Origin: Larkinella sp. C7
GTDB lineage: Bacteria; Bacteroidota; Bacteroidia; Cytophagales; Spirosomataceae
Reading direction: 5' to 3'
Length of the DNA: 64,000 nucleotides
Assembly: GCF_006149005.1 (NCBI RefSeq)
Contig: NZ_VBSL01000012.1
Coordinates: 122,715-186,714, forward strand
Numbering within the stretch: position 1 is the first letter of the stretch; the number at the start of each line of letters is the position of its first letter. Below, one piece after another: positions 50,979-59,299 of this stretch. The position numbers and the translations under genes are program-made. The notes below the pieces were generated by a model. That model was not told the DNA's origin. It did not search any database and was given only the letters and a program-made list of their open reading frames with translations.

Positions 50979-52001
50979 ATGTCGAAATTTAAAGCTGCCA
51001 TCATTGGCGGAGGAAGTATTGCCGATAAAAACCACATCCCGGCGCTGAAAAACCTTTCAGAACTGGTCGACATTGTAGCCGTTTGCAGCCGCGACGGATC
51101 GAAAGCCCGGTCGCTGGCCGATCAGCACGGTATTCCGCACGCCTTTGCCGACGCTGCGGAAATGTACCGGACATGCCAACCCAACGTGATCATCAACTGC
51201 ACCCCGAATACCCTGCATTATCCGTTTACGATGCAGGCGCTGGAAAACAATTGCCACGTCCTGTGCGAAAAACCGCCTGCGCTCCACGCCCGTCAGGCGC
51301 GTGAAATGGCTGATCTGGCGGCTCAAAAAGGGCTAATCCTGGCCTATAACCTGCAACTGCGGCAAACGAGCGAGTGGGCGTTGCTGATGCGGTGCAAAGC
51401 CAACGGTCAACTGGGCGAGATTTACCACATCAAAGCGAATTTTCTGCGTCGGCGGGGTATTCCGGGCTGGGGGTATTTTACAAACAAGGAAATGCAGGGG
51501 GGAGGAGCGTTGATGGATCTGGGCGTCCATGTGCTCGACCTGGCATTGTGTGCGCTCGACTATGCGGTTCCGGCAAACATTCTGGCGAACACCTACGATT
51601 TCATCGGGAAAACCGGAGGCAAAGGGCTGATGGGTTCCTGGGACCCGCAAAAGTTTGAAGTGGAAGATGCCTGCATGGCGTATCTGTCGTTTCCGAACAA
51701 GGCGTCCATCATGCTTTCGGCTTCGTTTGCGCTGAATACGAAAGCTGATATAGACCGTAATCTGGAGGTGTTTGGCAGCAAAGGCGGGGCAAAGCTGTTT
51801 CCGTTTTCACTCTACACCGAAGTGGCCGGCGAACTGGCTGATGTTCAGTTTCCGTTTCTGGAAGACGTTGATATTCAGCTCAAGAATACGGCGGCTTTTC
51901 TGGATGCCTGTCTGGGAAAACCGTCCAACGTTTGCACGGCGGAGCAGGGTGCGATTTTGCAGGAAGTCGTGGAGCGGATTTATGCGTCGGCGGAAAGGTA
52001 G
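50979..52001 (+). CDS. Gfo/Idh/MocA family oxidoreductase
   Basis: 340 residues. The N-terminal Rossmann fold has AAIIGGGSIADKNHIPAL and the motif CEKPPA (about 96-101), where the lysine of EKP is catalytic in the family. The C-terminal alpha/beta sheet domain follows (ALMDLGVHVLDLAL, SFALNTKADIDRNLEVFGSKGG). NAD(P)-dependent oxidation or reduction of a sugar, inositol or similar polyol is expected. The pairing with the TIM-barrel isomerase upstream is like the early steps of inositol or 3-keto-sugar catabolism. The end is followed by a 19-bp terminator hairpin. Confidence 0.88.
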   Translation: MSKFKAAIIGGGSIADKNHIPALKNLSELVDIVAVCSRDGSKARSLADQHGIPHAFADAAEMYRTCQPNVIINCTPNTLHYPFTMQALENNCHVLCEKPPALHARQAREMADLAAQKGLILAYNLQLRQTSEWALLMRCKANGQLGEIYHIKANFLRRRGIPGWGYFTNKEMQGGGALMDLGVHVLDLALCALDYAVPANILANTYDFIGKTGGKGLMGSWDPQKFEVEDACMAYLSFPNKASIMLSASFALNTKADIDRNLEVFGSKGGAKLFPFSLYTEVAGELADVQFPFLEDVDIQLKNTAAFLDACLGKPSNVCTAEQGAILQEVVERIYASAER

Positions 52002-52046
52002 AAAATGGGATTTCCGAACAAAAACCTTTGCGTGAATTGCCGATAA

Positions 52047-52093
52047 ATCATCCTTGAAATTTAAAAATTCAATCTTTAAATTTCAAGGATGAT
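52047..52093. terminator. 19-bp perfect hairpin, bidirectional terminator
   Basis: ATCATCCTTGAAATTTAAA (52047-52065) pairs perfectly with its mirror at 52075-52093, loop of 9. It is AT-rich towards the loop and lies between the convergent oxidoreductase and STAS genes, 46 bp after the first stop codon. Confidence 0.75.
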
Positions 52094-52145
52094 ATTTTAA
52101 TAAACAAGAAAAATTGAAAGGGTAGGGGGTATGTTTGACGACCTG

Positions 52146-52553
52146 TCAATCGTCCGCTGAGCCCCCAAACTCGTAACTGTCGTCGTCTTCGCTGCGAAAG
52201 TCGTTTTCGAGTTCATTCATAAATACCGCATCGACGGCTTCTTCGACCGTTGGCAAAATGGTTAGATCCGGAATTTTCGAACCATCCAGAAAGTCGATAA
52301 TTTCCTCGTTTTTCGTTACCAGAATCAACAAGCCGGACTCGTTGGTGCATTGCCGGTTGATTTTTCGGATGGTGGGAACCCCGCCATCTTCAATTTCCTG
52401 AACCGCCGTAAAATCGACGATAATGTTGCTGTAGCCTTCCCGGAAGAGGTTTCGGCTGAGGGTTTCGAAGGTTGTCAGAACCTCCCCGCCAAATACCGTT
52501 TCGTTTAGCGTAACGAGCGAATACTGCTCGTTTTTTTCAATGGCATAATTCAT
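52146..52553 (-). CDS. STAS domain protein (anti-sigma-factor-antagonist-like)
   Basis: 135 residues. The STAS fold is seen in NEQYSLVTLNETVFGGEVL, the central strand NIIVDFTAVQEIEDGGVPTIRKI, and LLILVTKNEEIIDFLDGSK. The usual phosphorylated serine after the conserved Asp is not visible: the motif reads EIEDGGV rather than DSSGL, so it may not be regulated by phosphorylation. The C terminus is very acidic (about 112-135). It lies 21 bp downstream of purC in the same direction. The partner is not known. Confidence 0.7.
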   Translation of the reverse strand: MNYAIEKNEQYSLVTLNETVFGGEVLTTFETLSRNLFREGYSNIIVDFTAVQEIEDGGVPTIRKINRQCTNESGLLILVTKNEEIIDFLDGSKIPDLTILPTVEEAVDAVFMNELENDFRSEDDDSYEFGGSADD

Positions 52554-52574
52554 AATGGATTACCTTGGTCCGTT

Positions 52575-53534
52575 TCAAAAGTAATTAACAGTTAGCGAAC
52601 GGCGGATATTTTCTTCAATGCGGTCGTAAATATTGTCAGTTTCTGACCGTATGAAAGGCTGGCCGGTTACGGTCTCATAAAGTTCGATGTAGCGATTCGA
52701 AATCTGGTCGATCCATTCGTCGCTCATCGCCGGAATCGTCTGGCCTTCTTTGCCCTGGAACTGGTTGGCAATGAGCCATTCCCGGACAAACTCCTTCGAC
52801 AACTGCTTCTGCTGTATGCCTTTCTCCTGGTTCTCGGCGTAGGAGTCCGCGTAAAAATACCGGGATGAATCGGGGGTGTGAATCTCGTCGATCAAATAAA
52901 TCTGACCATTGAGCATTCCGAATTCGTACTTGGTATCGACCAGAATCAGCCCGCGTTCGGCGGCCATTTCGGTGCCGCGATTAAACAGGGCCAGGGCGTA
53001 TTTTTCTAGCTGAACGTATTCGTTTTCGGGGACAATGCCCTGAGCCAGAATTTCTTCCCGCGAAATGTCCTCATCGTGTCCTTCCTGGGCTTTGGTGGAG
53101 GGCGTGATAATCGGTTCGGGAAGTTTATCGGCTTCTTTCAGACCGTCGGGAAGGGCAACTCCGCAGAGCATTCGTTTTCCGGCGCGGTATTCACGCCAGG
53201 CGTGTCCGGCCAGATACCCCCTTACCACCATTTCGACCGGATACGACTGGCATTTCAGCCCCACACTTACATTCGGATCGGGGACATCCAGCAGCCAGTT
53301 CGGGACGATGTCGGCGGTGGCTTTCAGAAAATGGGCTGCTGTCTGGTTGAGCACCTGTCCTTTGTACGGAATCGGGACGGGCAACACCACGTCAAAAGCC
53401 GAAATCCGGTCGCTGGCCACCATAATCAGGCGGTCGTCGAAATGGTACACATCGCGAACTTTACCCCGGTAAAAACCGGTTTGTCCGTCAAACTTGAAAT
53501 TGGTTTCTTTTATCGCCTGTTTGGGATTACTCAT
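52575..53534 (-). CDS. purC: phosphoribosylaminoimidazole-succinocarboxamide synthase (SAICAR synthetase)
   Basis: 319 residues from the ATG at 53534. It joins CAIR and aspartate with ATP in purine synthesis. The motifs are [26 protein letters not shown] at the start, [17 protein letters not shown] and [12 protein letters not shown] (metal and ATP binding), and [12 protein letters not shown]. The length fits the longer Bacteroidota/eukaryote-like form. An in-frame ATG at 53546 would add four residues. A 30-bp hairpin lies between it and the upstream thiolase gene. Confidence 0.94.
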   Translation of the reverse strand: MSNPKQAIKETNFKFDGQTGFYRGKVRDVYHFDDRLIMVASDRISAFDVVLPVPIPYKGQVLNQTAAHFLKATADIVPNWLLDVPDPNVSVGLKCQSYPVEMVVRGYLAGHAWREYRAGKRMLCGVALPDGLKEADKLPEPIITPSTKAQEGHDEDISREEILAQGIVPENEYVQLEKYALALFNRGTEMAAERGLILVDTKYEFGMLNGQIYLIDEIHTPDSSRYFYADSYAENQEKGIQQKQLSKEFVREWLIANQFQGKEGQTIPAMSDEWIDQISNRYIELYETVTGQPFIRSETDNIYDRIEENIRRSLTVNYF

Positions 53535-53557
53535 TTTCGAAGTCAAAACAATTATAA

Positions 53558-53636
53558 ATGTAAAATGAGAAATGATACATGTAAAAGTGCGGGTCCCGAT
53601 TTCTAACTTTTACATGTATCATTCCTCATTTTACAT
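53558..53636. repeat. 31-bp near-perfect inverted repeat between thiolase and purC
   Basis: Bases 53558-53588 pair with 53606-53636 with one mismatch (A53570 with C53624), loop 17 nt. The arms contain ATGTAAAATG, ATGATACATG and TGTAAAAGT, words shared with the hairpin at 36831-36933. It lies between two minus-strand genes, so it probably ends the thiolase transcript. Confidence 0.7.
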
Positions 53637-53649
53637 TTTACATTTAAAA

Positions 53650-54825
53650 TTACATCTTCTCAATCACCAGTGCCGACGCGCCCCCGCCACCATTGCAAAT
53701 ACCAACGGCGCCAATGTGTCCGTTTCGTTGTTGCAAGACGTTCGCCAGCGTCGTTACGATTCGCGCACCGGACGCGCCCAGCGGATGCCCCAGTGAAACC
53801 GCTCCGCCGTTGACATTCAGTTTTGCCTGCGGTATTTCCAGAATCTGGCTGCACGCCAGGGTTACGACTGAAAACGCTTCATTAATTTCGTAATAGTCAA
53901 CGTCTTCCGGTTTTACCCCCGCCCGTTTCAAAGCCGCCGGAATGGCCAGCGTGGGAGAGGTCGTAAACAGGGCCGGTTCCTGCTCGGCATCGGCGTAACC
54001 CAGAATGCGGGCGATGGGTTTCAGTCCCAGCTCCTCTGCCTTTTTCAGACTCATCAACACCAGCGCCGACGCCCCGTCGTTGATGGTCGACGCGTTGGCC
54101 GCCGTAACGGTGCCATCGGGCGAAAAAGCCGGTTTCAGCTTCGGAATTTTGTCGAAAAAAACATTTTTGTACTCTTCGTCTTCACCTACCGTCAGACTGC
54201 CTTTGTTGGTCGGGACGTCAACCGGGATGATTTCGGCTCCAAAACTACCATTTTTCGTGGCTTCTGCCGACCGCTGATACGACTGAATGGCAAAAGCATC
54301 CTGCGTTTCGCGGCTGATGTTGTATTTTTTCGCGGTTTGATCGGCAAAAACGCCCATCGCACTCTGGTCAAACGGATCGACCAAACCGTCTTTTGCCAGC
54401 CCGTCGACCAATTGCCCGTCGCCGTATTTATACCCAAAGCGCGCTTTCGGAACGTAGTAAGGTGCATTCGACATGCTTTCCATACCGCCGGCAATGATGA
54501 CGTCGGCCTGGCCCAATTGAATGGTTTGAGCCGCCATCATGATGGCTTTGGTTCCCGATGCGCACACTTTATTGACCGTCGTGCAGCGGACGTTCACGGG
54601 CAAACCGGCTTTCAAAGCCGCCTGCCGCGCCGGGGCCTGTCCCAGGTTGGCCGACACGACATTTCCCATAATTACTTCTTCCACCAAATCGGGAAGAAGT
54701 CCGGCTCGCTGGTATGCCGCCCGGATCGCCATCGCACCCAGTTCGGTCGCCGTCAGGGACGCCAATGCCCCGCCAAAGCTACCAATTGGCGTACGGACGG
54801 CCGAGACAATTACTACGTCATTCAT
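53650..54825 (-). CDS. acetyl-CoA C-acyltransferase (thiolase)
   Basis: 391 residues from the ATG at 54825. A TTG two codons earlier could also start. The active cysteine is Cys88 in [11 protein letters not shown], the base histidine lies in [13 protein letters not shown] and the second cysteine in [10 protein letters not shown]. It condenses or cleaves acyl-CoA in fatty-acid oxidation or acetoacetyl-CoA formation. Sequence alone does not separate degradative thiolase from acetyl-CoA acetyltransferase, although length and N terminus [16 protein letters not shown] fit the acetyl-CoA acetyltransferase type. It follows the BatC-like gene by 24 bp. Confidence 0.9.
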   Translation of the reverse strand: MNDVVIVSAVRTPIGSFGGALASLTATELGAMAIRAAYQRAGLLPDLVEEVIMGNVVSANLGQAPARQAALKAGLPVNVRCTTVNKVCASGTKAIMMAAQTIQLGQADVIIAGGMESMSNAPYYVPKARFGYKYGDGQLVDGLAKDGLVDPFDQSAMGVFADQTAKKYNISRETQDAFAIQSYQRSAEATKNGSFGAEIIPVDVPTNKGSLTVGEDEEYKNVFFDKIPKLKPAFSPDGTVTAANASTINDGASALVLMSLKKAEELGLKPIARILGYADAEQEPALFTTSPTLAIPAALKRAGVKPEDVDYYEINEAFSVVTLACSQILEIPQAKLNVNGGAVSLGHPLGASGARIVTTLANVLQQRNGHIGAVGICNGGGGASALVIEKM

Positions 54826-54849
54826 ATGCAAGGGGTTCGTCTGGGCGAT

Positions 54850-55557
54850 CTAATAGGTGTTGAATGTAAGCCGGTCTTTCGTTTTCGCCGTCTGTTTTCG
54901 CTGGTGGATGTACTGCACTTCATTGGCCTGCATGGAATTCAGGATCGACAAAGCCTGCTCTTCCGACAGATTCAGCGACCGCAGCCGACGCAACAACTCG
55001 TTTTTAGTATCCCCCTGTTCCACTTCCGTACCACTTTCCTGTCCACGTTCCAGAGTCGTTTCCGTTTCCTGCTGCGATTGCCGCGGTGTCGGTTTAGGTC
55101 GCTGAGCACTATTTTGGACGGGCTTTCCGGAGTACGTTTTTTTGATCAATTCATAATTGAACTGGGCGGGCTCAAGGGCCGGAACGGCAGTTAGCGCTTT
55201 CCGGAACAAGGTCAGCGCTGCGGTTGAATCGCCCTGCAAAACCGCAATGACACCCAGTTGGATTTCGGCAGCCGCGGCCAGGTCGGGCTGGCTGACCTGC
55301 GCCACCAGCCGGTAATGTTTCTGCGCCTGGGCATATTGCCGGAGTTGAAAATAGGAGTGAGCCAGATTCAGCCGGGCCGAAGGCTCCACAAACAGCGCCG
55401 AGTTGACCAGGGCGACGTATTGCTCGGCTGCGCGTTTGTAATTGCCGGCCTCGTAGGCCCGCAGCCCTTCAATCCGCGCGATGTTATCATGCGAAATTTT
55501 ATCGAAAGAACGATTGTCGTACAACCAGAGCAATACCGATAAAATCAGGTAGGTCAT
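54850..55557 (-). CDS. TPR protein, BatC-like
   Basis: 235 residues from the ATG at 55557. A single N-terminal hydrophobic segment (TYLILSVLLWLYDN) is followed by TPR helices (about 25-130: RIEGLRAYEAGNYKRAAEQY, RLNLAHSYFQLRQYAQAQKHYR, AEIQLGVIAVLQGDSTAALTLFRKAL). Then comes a Gln/Thr/Glu-rich low-complexity stretch and a C-terminal helix, LLRRLRSLNLSEEQALSILNSMQANE, seen in Bat operon TPR proteins. It lies 56 bp downstream of a VWA protein, the usual BatB-BatC order in Bacteroidota. Confidence 0.75.
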   Translation of the reverse strand: MTYLILSVLLWLYDNRSFDKISHDNIARIEGLRAYEAGNYKRAAEQYVALVNSALFVEPSARLNLAHSYFQLRQYAQAQKHYRLVAQVSQPDLAAAAEIQLGVIAVLQGDSTAALTLFRKALTAVPALEPAQFNYELIKKTYSGKPVQNSAQRPKPTPRQSQQETETTLERGQESGTEVEQGDTKNELLRRLRSLNLSEEQALSILNSMQANEVQYIHQRKQTAKTKDRLTFNTY

Positions 55558-55613
55558 GTTTAGGCTTAAAACGTTCGCAAAAATACGAACTCTTTTGGAC
55601 AACTGGAACGGGT

Positions 55614-56576
55614 TTACAGCTTAAACGTTCGAACCGTCACCAGGATGTCGATGGCGATCAGCACCAGCGCAACGACCAGAAAGTAATAGTATTTATTGGT
55701 CGTCACCTCCAGTTTGCGCTGATCAACCAGCCGGTTTTCCATCGTCTGGATGGCCGAGATGAGGGGGGTCAGGTCACCGGACGACGAAGCCAGTTCCAGG
55801 TATGAGCCGCGGGTATCCTTCACAAACTGCCGTAAATAGCTGCGGTTCAGGCGGGTTTGCACAACCTTGCCGTCTTTGTCGCGCAGGTTGCCTTTGGGCG
55901 TTGGAATGGTGCTGCCGGATTCGGTGCCGACGCCAATCACGAAGGGCGCAATACCGTATCTCCGCAATTGACCGGCCAGTGCCGGGTCACACTCGCCGAA
56001 ATCTTCGCCGTCCGTCAGCAGAATTAACACTTTGGTTTGGGTCAGATCCGAGGTTTCGGCCAGTTGTTTCCGCAGGGCCAGTTCCACGGCCGAGCACAGG
56101 TTGGTGCCGGATTCGGGGACGAGCTTCGTATTCAGTGACTGAATGAACAGCGTCAGTGCCCCCTGATCCGATGTCAGGGGCGCATGGACGTAGGCTTCCG
56201 TGGAGAAAACCAGCAGGCCAAACCGGTTGCCGGGCAGTGCGTCGATCAGCCGTTTCAGTTCATACTTCACTTTTTCCAGCCGTGTGGGCGGAATGTCGGT
56301 TGCATCCATCGATTTGGAAAGATCGACGGCGATGTAAATATCTTTTCCTTCCGAAACCAGTTCTTTTTCAACGACTCCGAAGGAAGGGCCGAGCAACGCA
56401 ATCAGCAGGAGGGTGAAGTAGCCGGTTCGCAGAAAAAACTTCGGAATGGTGGCCCAGGCGGTGGTGCCCAGCAAGTGCGCAACCCGAAAAGTTCGAAAAA
56501 AGTAGTAGCCATAAAGCAGTACAAAGACGGCTATGAAGAGGTATTCGGTTTGGGTCAGACTGTGATTCCAGTTCAT
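55614..56576 (-). CDS. BatB-like von Willebrand factor A domain membrane protein
   Basis: 320 residues. Two N-terminal membrane helices (about 10-27 and 53-66) precede the VWA domain. The metal-binding site DxSxS is at 85-89 (DLSKS), with Thr and Asp counterparts near SGTNL and LLTDGEDFGECD. A C-terminal membrane helix (YYFLVVALVLIAIDILV) ends the protein. BatA/BatB proteins are linked to oxidative stress tolerance and to the inner membrane. Only the BatB- and BatC-like genes are here; batA, batD and batE are not in this window. Confidence 0.87.
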   Translation of the reverse strand: MNWNHSLTQTEYLFIAVFVLLYGYYFFRTFRVAHLLGTTAWATIPKFFLRTGYFTLLLIALLGPSFGVVEKELVSEGKDIYIAVDLSKSMDATDIPPTRLEKVKYELKRLIDALPGNRFGLLVFSTEAYVHAPLTSDQGALTLFIQSLNTKLVPESGTNLCSAVELALRKQLAETSDLTQTKVLILLTDGEDFGECDPALAGQLRRYGIAPFVIGVGTESGSTIPTPKGNLRDKDGKVVQTRLNRSYLRQFVKDTRGSYLELASSSGDLTPLISAIQTMENRLVDQRKLEVTTNKYYYFLVVALVLIAIDILVTVRTFKL

Positions 56577-56736
56577 GCAATTCGCAAAGGATCAGGACAT
56601 CAACGAACCGTAGGCCGTTTGATTGACTCCGTGAAGCTGCGAAATTAGGAGGAAATGACCGGATGCCCTACCGGAGATCACAAATTGCCGCGAAACTTTT
56701 TTGGCCGAAATCTTGGCGAAACGGCGGGAATACCTC

Positions 56737-56744
56737 TATATTTG
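56737..56744 (+). promoter_or_regulatory. -7 promoter box for tRNA-Ser
   Basis: TATATTTG matches TAnnTTTG. A -33 TTGG word lies at 56713-56716, 20 bp upstream, the expected spacing. The tRNA begins 38 bp after the box. Confidence 0.65.
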
Positions 56745-56782
56745 TGACCCCAATGACGCCAAAGCGGCTTTGGGGATGTCCT

Positions 56783-56872
56783 GGAGAGATGCCTGAGTGG
56801 CCGAAAGGAACAGTTTGCTAAACTGTCGTACTGGCAACGGTACCGAGGGTTCGAATCCCTCTCTCTCCGCCA
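56783..56872 (+). tRNA. tRNA-Ser (anticodon GCU)
   Basis: 90 nt including encoded CCA. The acceptor stem GGAGAGA pairs with TCTCTCC, discriminator G. The anticodon loop reads TTGCTAA (anticodon GCT), the long class II variable arm follows (CGTACTGGCAACGGTACCG), and the T arm has GAGGG TTCGAAT CCCTC. It has its own promoter box and lies 80 nt upstream of tRNA-Pro. Confidence 0.95.
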
Positions 56873-56928
56873 GAATTTAAATAAAAGGGATTTTAAAGGC
56901 CCCGGTTTTCTTTTCCGAATTAAAATCG

Positions 56929-56936
56929 TACCTTTG
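56929..56936 (+). promoter_or_regulatory. -7 promoter box for tRNA-Pro
   Basis: TACCTTTG matches TAnnTTTG exactly, 16 bp before tRNA-Pro, with a T/C-rich -33 region near 56905. It suggests tRNA-Pro is transcribed on its own. Confidence 0.6.
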
Positions 56937-56952
56937 TGCTCTCGAAAGTAAT

Positions 56953-57026
56953 CGGGGTGTAGCGTAGCCCGGTATCGCGCCTGGTTTGGGACCAGGAGGT
57001 CGTAGGTTCGAATCCTGCCACCCCGA
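56953..57026 (+). tRNA. tRNA-Pro (anticodon UGG)
   Basis: 74 nt. The acceptor CGGGGTG pairs with CACCCCG, discriminator A. The anticodon stem CCTGG/CCAGG encloses loop TTTGGGA (anticodon TGG), and the T arm has GTAGG TTCGAAT CCTGC. CCA is not encoded. Its 3' end faces an AT-rich element whose recombinase gene lies 180 bp away, so this tRNA is the likely integration site. Confidence 0.94.
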
Positions 57027-57027
57027 C

Positions 57028-57054
57028 AAAAGCCACTGATAATCAGTGGCTTTT
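57028..57054 (+). terminator. terminator after tRNA-Pro
   Basis: AGCCACTGA (57031-57039) pairs with TCAGTGGCT (57043-57051), loop TAA, extended by A3/T3 and followed by TTCTTTT. It lies directly behind the tRNA 3' end and marks the last clearly chromosomal sequence before the AT-rich element. Confidence 0.85.
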
Positions 57055-57208
57055 TCTTTTTTCGGACACATTTCGGACAAATTATATCTGAATATTGATT
57101 ATTCAATAACCTAAGCAAAGTTAAGTTAAGCTAGAAGAATAACCCTTCTTAAAGAATGATTGGAACATAATGCTTGTTTCTATAGAGCGTGAAAAGTTCA
57201 TCTTATTC

Positions 57209-58048
57209 TTATAAAAAATCAAGAGGGCTAGGAGTCTTTTGCTTGTCTATGTCAGTGATATGAGTGTAGATCATAGTCGTTTTTATATTTTCATGACCCA
57301 ATAACTCTTTTACAATTCGGATATCGATACCTGATTGGATTAAATGTGTGGCATAAGAATGTCGCAATGTATGTACAGAGCCTTCCGACTGAACATTTGC
57401 TTTGATCAATGCTTTTTTCAGAATCAACTGTACACTTCGTTCGCTATACTTGCCACCCCTCTCACCTTCGAAGAGGTACTCCTTTGGCTTGAATGCTTGA
57501 TAATAATGTCTCAAAGTCGCCAGCAATTTGTCTGGTAATGATACAATCCGATCTTTATTACCTTTGCTTTGATGGATTCTGATAATTCCATCGGAAGATT
57601 TTATGTCTTTGATTTTGAGATTCAACAGTTCGCTAAGACGTAGTCCACAACTATAGATTGTCATCAGAATAGCCTTGTGTTTTAGATTTTGAGTGTTATC
57701 GAGAATATTTCTTACTTCTTCTTTTGAAAAGAATTTAGGTAATTTAGAAAATGATCGTTTCGGGTATAAGTAATCCAGTTGGATTTTTTTGTCCAATATC
57801 AGTTCGTACATCTTCTTGATTGCGCCCACTAATCCTTTTTGATAGGAAACACTAATTTTCCCATTTTGAACTTTTTCGTTTATAAACGCCTCAATATCTG
57901 ACAGTGGAATTTCTTCAAGGGAGGGATATTTGCTAACATGTTTAAGAAATATACTAGCGTAATCCTTGTACGATCTAATGGTATTGCCAGCATATCTCTG
58001 CATCAGCAATCTCTTTTCGAAGGTTTCAAGTATGATTTCGCTATTCAT
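57209..58048 (-). CDS. tyrosine recombinase, XerC/D- or IntI-like, next to the cassette array
   Basis: 279 residues from the ATG at 58048 (a longer frame to 58123 adds residues unlike the family). The SAM-like core-binding domain (about 8-85) has RYAGNTIRSYKDYASIFLKH. The catalytic domain has Arg in SCGLRLSELLNL, Lys in SKGNKDRIV, HTLRHSYATH, LLGHENI and nucleophile Tyr in TTMIYTHI. The end SPLDFL recalls integron integrases, but the insertion that marks IntI between boxes I and II is absent. It is divergent from the cassettes, as intI is in integrons. It may be the element's own integrase acting at tRNA-Pro, or the enzyme that moves the cassettes. Confidence 0.88.
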   Translation of the reverse strand: MNSEIILETFEKRLLMQRYAGNTIRSYKDYASIFLKHVSKYPSLEEIPLSDIEAFINEKVQNGKISVSYQKGLVGAIKKMYELILDKKIQLDYLYPKRSFSKLPKFFSKEEVRNILDNTQNLKHKAILMTIYSCGLRLSELLNLKIKDIKSSDGIIRIHQSKGNKDRIVSLPDKLLATLRHYYQAFKPKEYLFEGERGGKYSERSVQLILKKALIKANVQSEGSVHTLRHSYATHLIQSGIDIRIVKELLGHENIKTTMIYTHITDIDKQKTPSPLDFL

Positions 58049-58189
58049 ATCAGGGAAATAGTATTTTATAATATTTTGTTTCGCTATTTGTGCGGTTTTA
58101 TTTTTTAAATACAAATATATCAATATCTTATGTAGAAAGAAAAGTCAAATAACGAAACACGTATAGGGTTGGTTAAGCGAAATTTTCCG

Positions 58190-58197
58190 TATATTCG
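58190..58197 (+). promoter_or_regulatory. possible cassette promoter (Pc)
   Basis: TATATTCG differs at one base from the -7 box TAnnTTTG and also contains a sigma-70 TATATT; a TTGGTT word lies 15 bp upstream (58169-58174). It points towards the aadS cassette from the region between recombinase and first cassette, where integrons have their promoter. Confidence 0.3.
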
Positions 58198-58207
58198 TTT
58201 CGTTAAA

Positions 58208-58220
58208 ACAGATGTTGTAC
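58208..58220 (+). other. attI-like insertion point of the cassette array
   Basis: The core GTTGTAC (58214-58220) is the exact reverse complement of the R'' box GTACAAC at 59118-59124, and the match extends to 10 bp (GTTGTACGAC with GTCGTACAAC). This is what is expected if the first cassette was inserted by cutting between G58214 and T58215. The left half (AAACAGATG) would be attI, 166 bp from the recombinase start codon. Confidence 0.6.
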
Positions 58221-58246
58221 GACATAGTAAAACCGAACCAAACAAA

Positions 58247-59110
58247 ATGAAAGTCAGAGAAGAAAAGTTAAGAACAATTATAGAATGGTCGGAGAAAAAC
58301 GAAGATGTAAGAGTTCTTCTTCTGACAAGTTCACTTGTAAATCCTTTAGCACTTGTTGACGAATTTAGTGATTTAGACATTGAATTTGTTTTTGAGGATA
58401 ATACAAATTACATTTCAGACAAAAGCTGGACGCTTAAATTCGGAAATCCAATTGCTATGATTGAAGAAGACGAAAGTTGTTTTAACCATAAACACGCAAT
58501 GAAAATGCTACTTTATGAAGACGGTGTGAAAGTAGATTTTAAACTTTACAGCAAATCAAAATTTATAAAGGAAACGCAAGAGAAAGAATTACCAGAAGAT
58601 TGGGATATTGGTTATAAAATTTTAATTGATAAAGATGGTATTACAAAGCAAATGCTGAAACCAACTTATCAAATTTCCATTATCAAAAAACCGTCTGAAA
58701 AAGAGTTTCAAAATCTAATAAACGATTTTTGGTGGGACACAACTTACGTGGCAAAGTGTCTTGTGAGAGATGAAATATTCTATGCGAAATTTATGTCGGA
58801 AACCGTTATTCGCACAGAATATTTAATTCCTTTAATTGAATGGCACATTGCAAGTGAACACAATTGGAACATAACGACCAATAAATATGGACGGCTTTTC
58901 AAAAAGTATCTTAACCAGGAAATGTGGGCTAAAACAGAACAAACATTTTCAGGGAGCGATATAAAGGAAAATTGGACTGCTCTATTTTCAATGACTGATT
59001 TAGTTTCAGAAATAGGAACTGAATTGTCAAAAAAATTAGAGTACAAATACCCGGATAAATTAGAAAATGACATACGAAAATATTTAGCTGGACTAAAACC
59101 CAAAACATAA
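58247..59110 (+). CDS. aadS: aminoglycoside 6-adenylyltransferase AadS
   Basis: 287 residues from the ATG at 58247, the length of AadS known from Bacteroides transposon Tn4551. It adenylylates streptomycin at the 6-position and gives resistance. The nucleotidyltransferase motif is DEFSDLDIEFVFED (Asp-x-Asp metal site near 45-50), with VKVDFKLYS carrying the third acidic residue. The helical C-terminal domain (about 140-287) is of the ANT(6) type. AT-rich codon use unlike the chromosome shows recent transfer. It is the only gene of the first cassette; the attC-like site starts 7 nt after the stop codon, a compact layout typical of cassettes. Confidence 0.9.
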   Translation: MKVREEKLRTIIEWSEKNEDVRVLLLTSSLVNPLALVDEFSDLDIEFVFEDNTNYISDKSWTLKFGNPIAMIEEDESCFNHKHAMKMLLYEDGVKVDFKLYSKSKFIKETQEKELPEDWDIGYKILIDKDGITKQMLKPTYQISIIKKPSEKEFQNLINDFWWDTTYVAKCLVRDEIFYAKFMSETVIRTEYLIPLIEWHIASEHNWNITTNKYGRLFKKYLNQEMWAKTEQTFSGSDIKENWTALFSMTDLVSEIGTELSKKLEYKYPDKLENDIRKYLAGLKPKT

Positions 59111-59117
59111 CTACGTC

Positions 59118-59249
59118 GTACAACATCGTATTGGCAATAGGCGGGCTGAACGGCTTCGTATCAACGGAAGTGCAAAATTCAACTTCTGTTCTTCGATTAA
59201 AGTTCAGTGCTAAAAATCCCGCCCATCGCCAATACGCGGCACGTTAGCG
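59118..59249 (+). repeat. attC-like site of the aadS cassette
   Basis: 132 nt. R'' GTACAAC (59118-59124) and R' GTTAGCG (59243-59249) flank arms in which CGTATTGGC (59127-59135) pairs perfectly with GCCAATACG (59228-59236). GGCGGG (59140-59145) pairs with CCCGCC (59218-59223). The two mismatches between them and unequal spacers (2 and 6 nt) leave bases unpaired as in true attC hairpins. A variable region of about 70 nt lies in the loop. Confidence 0.75.
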
Positions 59250-59299
59250 GTCAGGCCAAAATAGCTTTATAATATAGAACAAGAGAACATCCCCGAAAA

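Noticed and set aside
54337..55194. 285-codon open frame on the plus strand opposite the thiolase and TPR genes
   Set aside because: It is the antisense shadow of two clear minus-strand genes, with a composition typical of reverse frames (rich in Arg, His, Gly, Phe) and no recognisable domain.
56678..57118. 146-codon minus-strand open frame across tRNA-Ser and tRNA-Pro
   Set aside because: It reads through two tRNA genes on the other strand and resembles a known artefact (translated tRNA sequence such as RGRRIRTYDLLVPNQARY).
57209..58048. calling the recombinase a class-type IntI
   Set aside because: The IntI-specific insertion between catalytic boxes I and II is missing, so the call is kept at tyrosine recombinase.
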